Origin: Rhodospirillaceae bacterium
GTDB lineage: Bacteria > Pseudomonadota > Alphaproteobacteria > Rhodospirillales_A > Casp-alpha2
Direction: 5' to 3'
DNA length: 6,678 nt
NCBI GenBank assembly: GCA_003488105.1
Contig: DNMS01000137.1
Location: 1 to 6,678 of the forward strand
Made by a program: the position numbers and the translations under genes. Positions 1 through 6,264 of the stretch are shown here, piece after piece. The notes below the pieces were generated by a model that worked only from the letters and a program-made list of their open reading frames with translations, was not told the origin of the DNA and ran no database searches. Every line of letters begins with the position of its first letter. Within the stretch, counting starts at the first letter, position 1.

Positions 1-74
1 ACCGTTCCCGGATCACGCATGCGCGCCGCGGGCGGCCGGGGTCTGAGAAGGGTTTTACTGTCCGGGGCCTATGT

Positions 75-89
75 ACGCCGCAGCGGCGT
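75..89. repeat. Perfect GC-rich inverted repeat, 7-base arms
   Basis: ACGCCGC at 75-81 and GCGGCGT at 83-89 are exact reverse complements around a single central A at 82. As RNA it could form a five-pair stem with a five-base loop. No run of T follows on either strand, so it is not a standard intrinsic terminator. It sits eight bases from the 14-base palindrome at 98-111, and together they could form a compact regulatory site. GC-rich inverted repeats do arise by chance in DNA of this composition. Confidence 0.5.
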
Positions 90-97
90 GGCGGGCA

Positions 98-111
98 GTG
101 ACACGTGTCAC
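98..111. promoter_or_regulatory. 14-base perfect palindrome, CRP/FNR-family-like operator
   Basis: GTGACACGTGTCAC is an uninterrupted perfect palindrome. With one more base on each side it reads AGTGA-N6-TCACA, matching nine of the ten fixed bases of the CRP-type consensus TGTGA-N6-TCACA. This spacing and half-site order is typical of dimeric CRP/FNR-superfamily regulators. It lies 44 bases past the kinase stop codon, so it probably serves a gene to the left of the window or marks the boundary between transcription units. The regulator is unknown, and other dimeric repressors could also read a site like this. The sequence match is direct; the operator role is inferred. Confidence 0.4.
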
Positions 112-155
112 ATAGCGCCCGTCGGTCTTGCCGCCGCCCGATGGTCCAGGCCGGA

Positions 156-3100
156 TTACACGGCGTCGGCCAAGGCTTTCTTCAGTTCCTGCAGCCTGTC
201 GGACAGCGTATCGAGCAACTGGCGCACTTGCGGGTTTTCCGCATCGTCGCGCAGCTGATGGTCCAAGGCGGCGACGGCATCGTATGCACGGGTCGCGCGG
301 ATGTTCCCGCTGACTCCTTTGAGAGTATGGGCCAGTCGGGCGGCGGCCTCCACATCCCCGGCGGTCAGGGCGTCCCTGATCTCCGCATCCTTGTCGAGGT
401 AGTTGTTCCTGAAATCACCAAGTAGTTTTCGCAGAATTGCGTCATTGCCGCGCAGCATGGCGCGCGCGGCCTCCATGTCGATCCCGTCGATGACATCGGG
501 AAGGGTGTCGCGCGGCTTGTCCGCTGCCTTGCCGGGGGCCGTCGTCTTGGCATCGTGTTCGCGCCGCGTGCCGGACGGGCTGATCCAGCGTGCCAGCGCG
601 CCGAACAGCAAATCCGGATCAATCGGTTTGGTGACGTAGTCGTTCATGCCGCTGGCCAGGCATTTGTCGCGTTCGGACGCCAAGGCATGCGCTGTCATCG
701 CGATGATCGGGATATCCTGAAACCGGCGGTCTTCACGAATGGCTACTGTGGCCTCATAACCATCCATTTCGGGCATCTGAATGTCCATCAGCACGGCATC
801 GAAGGGCTGTTCCGCGACCATGGCGACGGCTTCCCTGCCGTTCTGGGCGATCGACACCCGCATGCCCGCTCCCTCAAGAAGTTCCCGGGCGACTTGCTGG
901 TTGATGTCGTTGTCTTCCACCAGCAGGACGCGGGCACCGGTAAGCGTTTCTAAGTTCGGTGCCACGACCTTGTGCGTGCGGTCAGACAGTTCTGCGGGTG
1001 ATGCGGCGGAACGCAAATTCATGATGGCGTTGAAAAGCTGAGACTGGTTCAAGGGTTTGGTCAGAAATGTATCAATTCCGATGTCATCCGCCTGTTGGTG
1101 GAGGTCATCCTGATCAGGGGCGGCGACCAGGATGATTTGCGGGGCGTGCGACCGCCAATCCTCCGATTGGATGTGCCGGACCGTTTCCAGCCCGCTCATT
1201 TCCGGCATAAGGGAATCCATTAGAACCACGTCAAAAGGCATTCCGACATTCTGTGCTTGCCGCAAGGCCTCAAGTGCCTGATGTCCTGACGCGACGGCCG
1301 TGCCTTTCATGGTCAGGGTTTCAATGGCTTCAAGAAACACGGTCCGGGCCGTTTCATTGTCGTCGACGATCAGCACACGCAGGTCGCGTAAGTCGACCCG
1401 AGGCTGTTGCGAGGTTGCCGCCACAGCCTTCCCCTGTTCCAGGGAGACGGTGAACCAAAAGGTGCTGCCGACGCCTTCTTCGCTTTCAACGCCGATTTCC
1501 CCGTCCATCAGGTCGACAAGGTTTCGGCATATCGCCAAGCCAAGCCCGGTGCCGCCGTATTGGCGCGTCGTTGAGGCATCGGCTTGCGAGAACGGTTTGA
1601 AAATTTCCGCGACCTGCTGCTTCGTCATACCGATGCCGGTATCCGATACGGAGAACCTGATCCGCGGTCGGTCGTCCTGCATGGCCACGAGGTCAATGGC
1701 GAGGACGACCTCACCTTTCTCCGTGAACTTGATCGCATTGGTCGTCAGATTGACGAGAATCTGGCCCAGCCGCAGGGGATCACCGACAAGGTCCAGGGGA
1801 ACATCGGGGGCGGTCTTGTAGAGAAGCTCCAGCGGTTTGCCGCTGGCTCTTACCGCCATGATCGGTGCGAGCTCGTCCAGGACCGTGTCGAGCCGGAAGG
1901 GGATGGATTCAATCTCCAGCTTGCCGGCCTCGATCTTGGAGAAATCCAGAATGTCGTTGATGAGACCCAGCAGGGATTTGCCCGCCGATTGAACCTTCGT
2001 CAGATAGTCCCGCTGCCGGCCCGACAGATCGGTTTTCAAGGCCAGCATGGTCAGGCCGATAATGGCGTTCATGGGGGTTCGTATTTCATGGCTCATGGAG
2101 GCCAGGAATTGGGACTTGTGCTGTTCGGCGGTTTCGGCAATTTGGCGCAGTTGCGATTGTTCCTCGGCCATTGTTGTCATCATCTGGGCCTGATTTTCCA
2201 GGGTCTCTTTCGACGACTGCAGATCAACGATGGTCGATTCCAATTCATCAATGGCCCACCGTCGGCGTTTGTCGGTTTGAACAATGAACCGCGCGCTTAC
2301 CGCGGCGGCGGTAAGCAGCAGGCACAGAAGAACGGCGGCGGCCAGCCAATGTGTCTGCTTGAAGTCATCGATCAGTCCCGGCTGCAAGTAGCCGACAACC
2401 CGCCACAAAGAGCCGTCCACGTCCCGTTGACTATGGGTATTCTCAATCTCGAGGCTGGACAGATAAATATCCCGATGCGTTGAAATGTGGTCCCGCGCGC
2501 CGTCCGCGTTTATCTCGATCAGGTTGTCCCGTTGTTTATGGACGAGCGCCAGAAAATGGCCGGGACTTTGGTGGGAACTCAGGATTTTTTGCACGGTCTC
2601 CGGATAAAAGCTGACGAAGAAGACGCCCCGCAAGCCGTCGGGGCCCTGCCATGGCGCCATCACGTCGAAATGGTAATTGTGCGGCTGGGGGTGAATGACG
2701 GACTGGAACACTGCGTGTTCGGCGGTCACCCGGTGGATCGAGACGACGTATTCCTGGATGTTCTGTTGGCAGGCCGGACCGACCAGGCCTTCAAGGTCGT
2801 TGACCAGGTCTTCGCCCTTCACGTTGGCGATGGTGAAGGTGAAGTAATTGGGAAACCAGCGCGCGAGGCTTTCCTCGATTTCCGCCCGTAATTTCCGGTT
2901 GTCGATATTTTCGGCATAGGCGGCCAGCAGATCGCTTTTTTCGAGGGCGAAGGTCCGAACATGGCGGCGATGGCCGGCGAGAAGAGCCTCGATCGCAATT
3001 GAGGCTTCCTTCGTCTCGATCTCGATGATCGAAACGTGGCGGTCTTCGAAGGCGTCGATTTCGCGATGCGTCAGCTGCAGAACCGCGCCGCCCACCAAAA

Positions 3101-3185
3101 AGATGGCCGACACCACCAGCAGAATGGTGCCCTTCGGCCGGTCGGTCGCCGCTGTCATCGGTTGTTGTGATCCCGGTGGGGCCAT
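156..3185 (-). CDS. Hybrid sensor histidine kinase (HisKA-HATPase-REC-REC-HPt)
   Basis: Inner-membrane phosphorelay kinase of the BarA/ArcB general architecture, 1009 aa from the chosen ATG. TM1 is at residues 19-38. An approximately 240-residue periplasmic sensor follows, resembling a Cache/PDC domain by pattern only, then TM2 at 280-302. No HAMP is evident; a coiled coil at about 305-360 leads into HisKA with SMSHEIRTPMN (His366). The ATPase domain has N-box Asn483, DTGIGM at 515-520 and GGTGLGLAI at 544-552. REC1 (about 601-726) has D608/D609, phospho-Asp657 and K710, but Ala688 replaces the switch Thr/Ser. REC2 (about 750-866) is complete: E757/D758, Asp801, T831, K853. The C-terminal HPt (about 900-1006) has His953 in AHTLKG. 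The start at 3185 is chosen because AAGG lies nine bases upstream and TM1 follows shortly after. A GTG at 3317 overlapping the ETF-QO stop would add 44 residues of unremarkable sequence, and an ATG at 3158 is also possible. The signal and the partner regulator are unknown. GC is lower than in its neighbours. Confidence 0.95.
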   Translation of the reverse strand: MAPPGSQQPMTAATDRPKGTILLVVSAIFLVGGAVLQLTHREIDAFEDRHVSIIEIETKEASIAIEALLAGHRRHVRTFALEKSDLLAAYAENIDNRKLRAEIEESLARWFPNYFTFTIANVKGEDLVNDLEGLVGPACQQNIQEYVVSIHRVTAEHAVFQSVIHPQPHNYHFDVMAPWQGPDGLRGVFFVSFYPETVQKILSSHQSPGHFLALVHKQRDNLIEINADGARDHISTHRDIYLSSLEIENTHSQRDVDGSLWRVVGYLQPGLIDDFKQTHWLAAAVLLCLLLTAAAVSARFIVQTDKRRRWAIDELESTIVDLQSSKETLENQAQMMTTMAEEQSQLRQIAETAEQHKSQFLASMSHEIRTPMNAIIGLTMLALKTDLSGRQRDYLTKVQSAGKSLLGLINDILDFSKIEAGKLEIESIPFRLDTVLDELAPIMAVRASGKPLELLYKTAPDVPLDLVGDPLRLGQILVNLTTNAIKFTEKGEVVLAIDLVAMQDDRPRIRFSVSDTGIGMTKQQVAEIFKPFSQADASTTRQYGGTGLGLAICRNLVDLMDGEIGVESEEGVGSTFWFTVSLEQGKAVAATSQQPRVDLRDLRVLIVDDNETARTVFLEAIETLTMKGTAVASGHQALEALRQAQNVGMPFDVVLMDSLMPEMSGLETVRHIQSEDWRSHAPQIILVAAPDQDDLHQQADDIGIDTFLTKPLNQSQLFNAIMNLRSAASPAELSDRTHKVVAPNLETLTGARVLLVEDNDINQQVARELLEGAGMRVSIAQNGREAVAMVAEQPFDAVLMDIQMPEMDGYEATVAIREDRRFQDIPIIAMTAHALASERDKCLASGMNDYVTKPIDPDLLFGALARWISPSGTRREHDAKTTAPGKAADKPRDTLPDVIDGIDMEAARAMLRGNDAILRKLLGDFRNNYLDKDAEIRDALTAGDVEAAARLAHTLKGVSGNIRATRAYDAVAALDHQLRDDAENPQVRQLLDTLSDRLQELKKALADAV

Positions 3186-3194
3186 TTTCTGCTG

Positions 3195-3198
3195 CCTT
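3195..3198 (-). promoter_or_regulatory. Candidate ribosome-binding site for the histidine kinase
   Basis: On the minus strand AAGG lies nine bases before the ATG at 3185. This favours that start: the overlapping GTG at 3317 has only a purine stretch about 17 bases away, and the ATG at 3158 has nothing clear. The match is short, so the evidence is modest. Confidence 0.4.
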
Positions 3199-3251
3199 GG
3201 AGTTCCATCGCCCGCAGTGTGGCGGCGCGCGCGTTTCTCCGCCAATCCGCG

Positions 3252-3280
3252 ATCATTCCCTGTTTGCGGGCCGGTGGCAA
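3252..3280 (-). promoter_or_regulatory. Candidate promoter for the histidine kinase
   Basis: Reading the minus strand, TTGCCA (3280-3275; five of six to TTGACA) and AATGAT (3257-3252; four of six to TATAAT) are separated by 17 bases. Transcription would begin near 3245 and give a leader of about 60 bases to the ATG at 3185. If real, the kinase can be transcribed apart from ETF-QO. It is only a consensus match read by eye, and such matches occur by chance. Confidence 0.3.
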
Positions 3281-3313
3281 ATGGCGCGATGGAAAACGCC
3301 CGGTCGGCGCGGG

Positions 3314-4951
3314 TCACATATTCGGGTAGTTCGGCCCTTCGCCGCCCTGGGGCGTGACCCAGTTGATGTTCTGGGTCGGGTCCTTGATGTCGCAGGTCTT
3401 GCAGTGGATGCAGTTTTGACCGTTGATCTGGAACTGCGTCTTGCCGTCGACCTCGACGTACTCATAGACCCCCGCCGGGCAGAACCGGGCTTCCGGTCCC
3501 GCATACTCGGCCCAGTTGACGGCCATGGGCACGGCGTCGTCCTTGAGCGTCAGATGGCAGGGCTGTTCTTCCTCGTGGAAGGTGCCGGCCAGTTGCACGG
3601 ACGACAGCTTGTCGAAGGTCAATTTGCCGTCGGGCTTGGGATAGTCGATGGGCTTGCAATCCTTGGCCTTCTTCAGGGCCGAATGGTCGGCCCGGTTCTT
3701 CAGCGTCCAGGGCGCATGGCCGAAGAACAGGAAGGTGTCGATGGCGCCCAGCACCAGGCCGGCCCACATGCCCCAGTGGAAGTTGGGCCGCATGTTGCGC
3801 GCCTTATACAGCTCCTTCCACACCCAGCTGTCCTTGACCGCCTGGGTATAGGCGGGCAGGCCGTCGGCCGGATTGGCGCCGGATTGCAGGGCCGCGACCA
3901 CGGCCTCGGCGGCCAGCATGCCGGTCTTCATGGCCGTGTGGCTGCCCTTGATCTTGGGCGTGTTGAGGAAGCCCGCCGTGCAGCCGATCAAACAGCCGCC
4001 GGGAAAGCTCAACCCCGGCACGGACTGATAGCCGCCTTCGTTGAGGGCGCGCGCACCATATGAAATACGCCGTCCGCCTTCCAGGATCGGCGCGATCGAC
4101 GGATGGGTCTTGTAGCGCTGCAACTCGTCATAGGGCGAGAGATAGGGGTTCTGATAATCGAGCCCGACCACGAAGCCGAGTGCCACCTGATTGTTTTCCA
4201 GGTGATAAAGGAACGAGCCCCCGTAGGTCTTGGAATCCAAGGGCCAGCCGATGGTGTGCAGGATTTCGCCGGGCTTGTGGTTCTCGGGCTTGACCTCCCA
4301 CAATTCCTTGAGGCCGATGCCGTAGGTCTGCGGGTCGGCGGGCGTGCCTTCCGGGCCCTTGGACCGCAGATCGAATTTCTGTTCCAGCGTCTTGGTCAGA
4401 TGGCCACGGCAGCCTTCGGCGAACAGGGTGTATTTGGCGTGCAGTTCCATGCCCGGCTGGTGGTTGGGGCCGGGGGTGCCGTCGCGGTTGAGGCCCATGT
4501 CGCCCGTGGCGATGCCCTTCACCGTGCCGTCGTCGTGGTACAGCACCTCGGCGGCGGCGAAGCCGGGATAGACCTCGGCGCCCAGGGCCTCCGCCTGTTC
4601 GCCCAGCCAGCGGCAGACGAGGCCGAGGGAGACGATGTAGTTGCCGTGGTTCTTCATCTGCGGCGGCGTCGGCAGGCGCAGCGCCCCGGCCGGGCCCAAC
4701 AGCAGGAACTTGTCCTTGCCGGCCGGCGTGTTCAGGGGGGCTCCCTTTTCCTTCCAGTCGGGGATCAACTCGTTCAACGCCCGCGGCTCCAGCACCGCGC
4801 CGGACAGGATATGCGCCCCCACTTCCGAGCCCTTTTCGACGACGCAGACGGAAACCTCCGGATCCAGCTGACAGATGCGGATGGCGGCGGACAGGCCCGA
4901 CGGCCCCGCGCCCACGATCACCACATCGAATTCCATGGATTCCCGTTCCAT
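3314..4951 (-). CDS. Electron transfer flavoprotein-ubiquinone oxidoreductase (ETF-QO)
   Basis: Membrane-associated flavoprotein that takes electrons from reduced electron-transfer flavoprotein and passes them to ubiquinone, linking acyl-CoA and amino acid dehydrogenases to the respiratory chain. It is 545 aa, the usual length for the family. The N-terminal FAD-binding Rossmann motif GAGPSG is at residues 14-19, with the acidic Glu39 (VVEKG) at the end of the second strand. The central region around residues 244-273 and 298-312 carries family-typical quinone-domain sequence ([17 protein letters not shown] and [12 protein letters not shown]). The C-terminus holds the ferredoxin-like 4Fe-4S site with all four cysteines: Cys491, Cys514, Cys517 and Cys520, followed by a typical [14 protein letters not shown] ending. 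The start [11 protein letters not shown] is typical of alphaproteobacterial homologues and has GAGGA eight bases upstream. It is divergent from the UDG, and its stop shares GTGA (3317-3314) with a possible start of the kinase downstream. Intact, with no missing key residue. Confidence 0.97.
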   Translation of the reverse strand: MERESMEFDVVIVGAGPSGLSAAIRICQLDPEVSVCVVEKGSEVGAHILSGAVLEPRALNELIPDWKEKGAPLNTPAGKDKFLLLGPAGALRLPTPPQMKNHGNYIVSLGLVCRWLGEQAEALGAEVYPGFAAAEVLYHDDGTVKGIATGDMGLNRDGTPGPNHQPGMELHAKYTLFAEGCRGHLTKTLEQKFDLRSKGPEGTPADPQTYGIGLKELWEVKPENHKPGEILHTIGWPLDSKTYGGSFLYHLENNQVALGFVVGLDYQNPYLSPYDELQRYKTHPSIAPILEGGRRISYGARALNEGGYQSVPGLSFPGGCLIGCTAGFLNTPKIKGSHTAMKTGMLAAEAVVAALQSGANPADGLPAYTQAVKDSWVWKELYKARNMRPNFHWGMWAGLVLGAIDTFLFFGHAPWTLKNRADHSALKKAKDCKPIDYPKPDGKLTFDKLSSVQLAGTFHEEEQPCHLTLKDDAVPMAVNWAEYAGPEARFCPAGVYEYVEVDGKTQFQINGQNCIHCKTCDIKDPTQNINWVTPQGGEGPNYPNM

Positions 4952-4959
4952 TCTCGTCG

Positions 4960-4964
4960 TCCTC
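4960..4964 (-). promoter_or_regulatory. Ribosome-binding site for ETF-QO
   Basis: GAGGA on the minus strand, eight bases before the ATG at 4951. It supports the MERESMEF start over the second in-frame ATG five codons later. Confidence 0.7.
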
Positions 4965-5064
4965 GCGTCTTAAATTGATGTTGCCCGCAATGTGTGTCTG
5001 CGAACGCTGGTTATGGCATTCCTTGGGCGTCCGCTGCAACTCGCCTTGTGGATTCAAAGGGGAT

Positions 5065-5081
5065 AACCCGCCGTACGGGTT
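5065..5081. repeat. Inverted repeat in front of the UDG start
   Basis: AACCCG (5065-5070) and CGGGTT (5076-5081) are exact reverse complements around a five-base centre. An overlapping eight-base palindrome, CCGTACGG, occupies 5071-5078. The right arm ends five bases before the UDG ribosome-binding site (5087-5090), so the repeat could act as an operator or as an RNA hairpin near the initiation region. There is no direct evidence for either role. Confidence 0.4.
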
Positions 5082-5086
5082 GTGAT

Positions 5087-5090
5087 AGGA
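5087..5090 (+). promoter_or_regulatory. Ribosome-binding site deciding the UDG start
   Basis: AGGA lies seven bases before the ATG at 5098. An in-frame TTG at 5092 is only one base from this AGGA, so the ATG is the better start. Confidence 0.65.
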
Positions 5091-5097
5091 TTTGGCC

Positions 5098-5991
5098 ATG
5101 ACCCAGACGGCAACCGATCCGATCGCATTAAAGGCGCTGTTGCAGTGGTATCTGGAAGCGGGTGTCGACGAAGCCATCGCCGATCAGCCCCAGGACCGCT
5201 TTGCCGAGCAAGCCCGACTTCTGGCGGCCAGGGCGTCGGCCCCGGCGGCCCGCCAGGGCTTGAACGACGGGCCGATGCCGCCGTCGCCGACGCGGGGTGC
5301 GGCACCCCAGGGGCGCGGGCCGCTCACGAAACCGGCGGCCCCGGCCCAGGTTTCCGATCAGGCGGCGGTCAAGGACGCGGTCGCCCAGGCGGCCAAGGCC
5401 GAGACCCTGGACGAATTGCGGGCAGCCCTCGAAGGCTTCGACGGCTGCGCGCTCAAAACCACGGCGTCCAACCTGTGTTTCTTCGACGGCAATCCCCAGG
5501 CCCGCGTGCTGCTGGTCGGCGAGGCGCCGGGGGCCGAGGAAGACCGCCAGGGCCTGCCCTTCGTCGGGCCCTCGGGCAAGTTGCTTGATGCCATGCTGGC
5601 CGCCATCGGCCTCGACCGTCACGGCGAGGGCGACAGCGCCGTGCTGATTTCCAACACCGTGTTCTGGCGCCCGCCCGGCAACCGCACGCCGACGCCGTCG
5701 GAAGCGGCGATCTGCCTGCCCTTCGTCGAGCGGCTGATCGAAATCGTCGGCCCCCGCGTGGTGGTCTGCGTCGGCGGCCCCTCGGCCAAGACCCTGTTGG
5801 CCCAGACCCAGGGCATTACCCGTCTGCGCGGCAAGTGGTTCGACTACACCACGCCCAAGATGGCCGGTCCCGTGCCGGCGATGGCGTTGTACCATCCGGC
5901 CTATCTGTTGCGCTCCCCGGCCATGAAGCGGGATGCCTGGCGCGATCTGTTGATGCTGAAACAAAAGATCGCGGACCTCGGCGACGGCTGA
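5098..5991 (+). CDS. Uracil-DNA glycosylase, family-4-like, lacking two Fe-S cysteines
   Basis: Base-excision repair enzyme expected to remove uracil from DNA; 297 aa. Residues 10-45 form a helical N-terminal extension ([14 protein letters not shown]), followed by an Ala/Pro-rich linker at about 46-86; I recall such extensions in alphaproteobacterial members. The catalytic domain carries motif GEAPGAEED (141-149), PFVG (154-157, with the likely uracil-stacking Phe155), [11 protein letters not shown] (186-196) and HPAYLLR (266-272, His266). Classical family 4 enzymes bind a 4Fe-4S cluster through four cysteines. Here Cys117 and Cys206 remain, but the first (in C-x2-C) is Phe114 and the one before RPPGNR is Trp190. 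A cluster is therefore unlikely, or would need other ligands. It may belong to an Fe-S-free alphaproteobacterial class; I recall such an enzyme from Bradyrhizobium, but did not check. The gene is divergent from ETF-QO, and no terminator is seen after it. Confidence 0.93.
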   Translation: MTQTATDPIALKALLQWYLEAGVDEAIADQPQDRFAEQARLLAARASAPAARQGLNDGPMPPSPTRGAAPQGRGPLTKPAAPAQVSDQAAVKDAVAQAAKAETLDELRAALEGFDGCALKTTASNLCFFDGNPQARVLLVGEAPGAEEDRQGLPFVGPSGKLLDAMLAAIGLDRHGEGDSAVLISNTVFWRPPGNRTPTPSEAAICLPFVERLIEIVGPRVVVCVGGPSAKTLLAQTQGITRLRGKWFDYTTPKMAGPVPAMALYHPAYLLRSPAMKRDAWRDLLMLKQKIADLGDG

Positions 5992-6069
5992 GCCGGCCGG
6001 CGCGACAGCCCTGCGTTAACCATAATTTCAAGATGTGCGGCTATGCTTTCGTCGCCCTACAAAATGTGG

Positions 6070-6085
6070 GACAATGCAGATTGTC
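6070..6085. promoter_or_regulatory. Operator-like inverted repeat GACAAT-N4-ATTGTC
   Basis: Two exact six-base arms (6070-6075 and 6080-6085) flank GCAG. Arm length and spacing suit a helix-turn-helix dimer site. It lies 84 bases before the -35 box of the candidate transglycosylase promoter, so if functional it might instead serve an undetected upstream promoter. No specific regulator can be named. Confidence 0.35.
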
Positions 6086-6096
6086 ACGGGGCGGCG

Positions 6097-6113
6097 CCAA
6101 GGTCTTAACTTGG
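6097..6113. repeat. Short inverted repeat CCAAG-N7-CTTGG
   Basis: Five-base exact arms at 6097-6101 and 6109-6113 around an AT-richer seven-base centre (GTCTTAA). It starts eleven bases after the GACAAT repeat. Such short arms arise by chance often enough that a role is uncertain. Confidence 0.3.
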
Positions 6114-6168
6114 ATGTCGGCAGGGATTCGGCGCGGGCGACGAGGCCGCGTTTGATGCCGCCGGATGG

Positions 6169-6197
6169 TTGAGGTGCCGGGGACAGGACGCTATAAC
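6169..6197 (+). promoter_or_regulatory. Candidate sigma70-type promoter for the lytic transglycosylase
   Basis: TTGAGG (6169-6174; four of six to TTGACA) and TATAAC (6192-6197; five of six to TATAAT) are separated by exactly 17 bases. Transcription would start near 6204, leaving a leader of about 60 bases that carries the hairpin at 6227-6243 and the ribosome-binding site. It is the best promoter match in the window, and it is placed sensibly before a gene start. Confidence 0.5.
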
Positions 6198-6226
6198 GTC
6201 GCGGCTCATTGGGGAGTAACGCGAAA

Positions 6227-6243
6227 CCGCCATCCATAGGCGG
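6227..6243 (+). repeat. Leader hairpin before the lytic transglycosylase
   Basis: CCGCC (6227-6231) and GGCGG (6239-6243) pair exactly around the loop ATCCATA. It lies inside the predicted transcript leader, twelve bases before the ribosome-binding site. There is no T-run, so it is not an intrinsic terminator. It might affect translation or stability, or be incidental. Confidence 0.35.
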
Positions 6244-6255
6244 GCCGATTAAGTT

Positions 6256-6260
6256 AGGGG
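6256..6260 (+). promoter_or_regulatory. Ribosome-binding site for the lytic transglycosylase
   Basis: AGGGG lies four bases before the ATG at 6265. The spacing is slightly short but usable, and the start is followed at once by a signal peptide. Confidence 0.55.
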
Positions 6261-6264
6261 CTTC

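Larger units (their letters stand above)
1..155. other. Non-coding stretch downstream of the histidine kinase
   Basis: No gene can be supported here. The histidine kinase ends at 156 on the minus strand, so this is its 3' flank. It contains two perfect inverted repeats (75-89 and 98-111), listed separately. No hairpin followed by a T-run is visible in either direction, so I see no intrinsic terminator for the kinase. A minus-strand ATG at 18-20 is open to the window edge (M R D P G T), but it has no purine-rich ribosome-binding site and only six codons are visible, so it is not called as a gene. Confidence 0.6.
4952..5097. other. Divergent intergenic region between ETF-QO and the UDG
   Basis: These 146 bases must contain expression signals for both ETF-QO (minus) and the UDG (plus), because both genes start here. 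I found good ribosome-binding sites for both, and an inverted repeat close to the UDG start (5065-5081). I found no convincing -35/-10 pair for either gene. The best minus-strand candidate (TTGCAG, 18 bases, CATAAC) matches the consensus poorly and is not called. Confidence 0.6.
5992..6264. other. Intergenic region between the UDG and the lytic transglycosylase
   Basis: These 273 bases hold no supportable gene. They contain a short palindrome GCCGGCCGGC right after the UDG stop (5992-6001), a TTAA-N7-TTCA element (6016-6030), three spaced inverted repeats (6070-6085, 6097-6113, 6227-6243), a promoter match (6169-6197) and a ribosome-binding site (6256-6260). A short plus-strand frame ending at 6155 and a minus-strand frame at 6318-6028 cross the region, but neither has a ribosome-binding site or recognisable protein. 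No T-run terminator follows the UDG. Confidence 0.55.

Noticed and set aside
98..111. Palindrome considered as a parS centromere site because of its CACGTG core
   Set aside because: parS half-sites read TTTCAC before the centre; here the bases are TGACAC, differing at two positions per half, and no parA/parB genes are visible.
1584..2483. Long plus-strand open frame (299 codons) opposite the histidine kinase
   Set aside because: It lies entirely antisense to a clearly recognisable kinase, has no ribosome-binding site or recognisable domain, and fits the open antisense frames common in GC-rich coding DNA.
3167..4978. Plus-strand open frames (3167-4063 and 4103-4978) opposite ETF-QO
   Set aside because: Both are antisense to ETF-QO, whose motifs are intact throughout. 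Their translations are low-complexity Gly/Val/Leu/Gln-rich sequence typical of shadow frames.
4128..5177. Minus-strand 349-codon frame overlapping the ETF-QO start and the UDG start
   Set aside because: It is out of frame with ETF-QO, Arg/Gly/Pro-rich without domains, and runs through the intergenic region and into the UDG on the wrong strand.
5128..5964. Minus-strand 278-codon frame opposite the UDG
   Set aside because: It is antisense to a UDG with all expected catalytic motifs, and its translation shows no recognisable fold or motif.
5985..6001. GC-rich palindromes around the UDG stop considered as a terminator
   Set aside because: CGGCT-G-AGCCG and GCCGGCCGGC overlap the stop and each other, leave almost no loop, and are not followed by a T-run.
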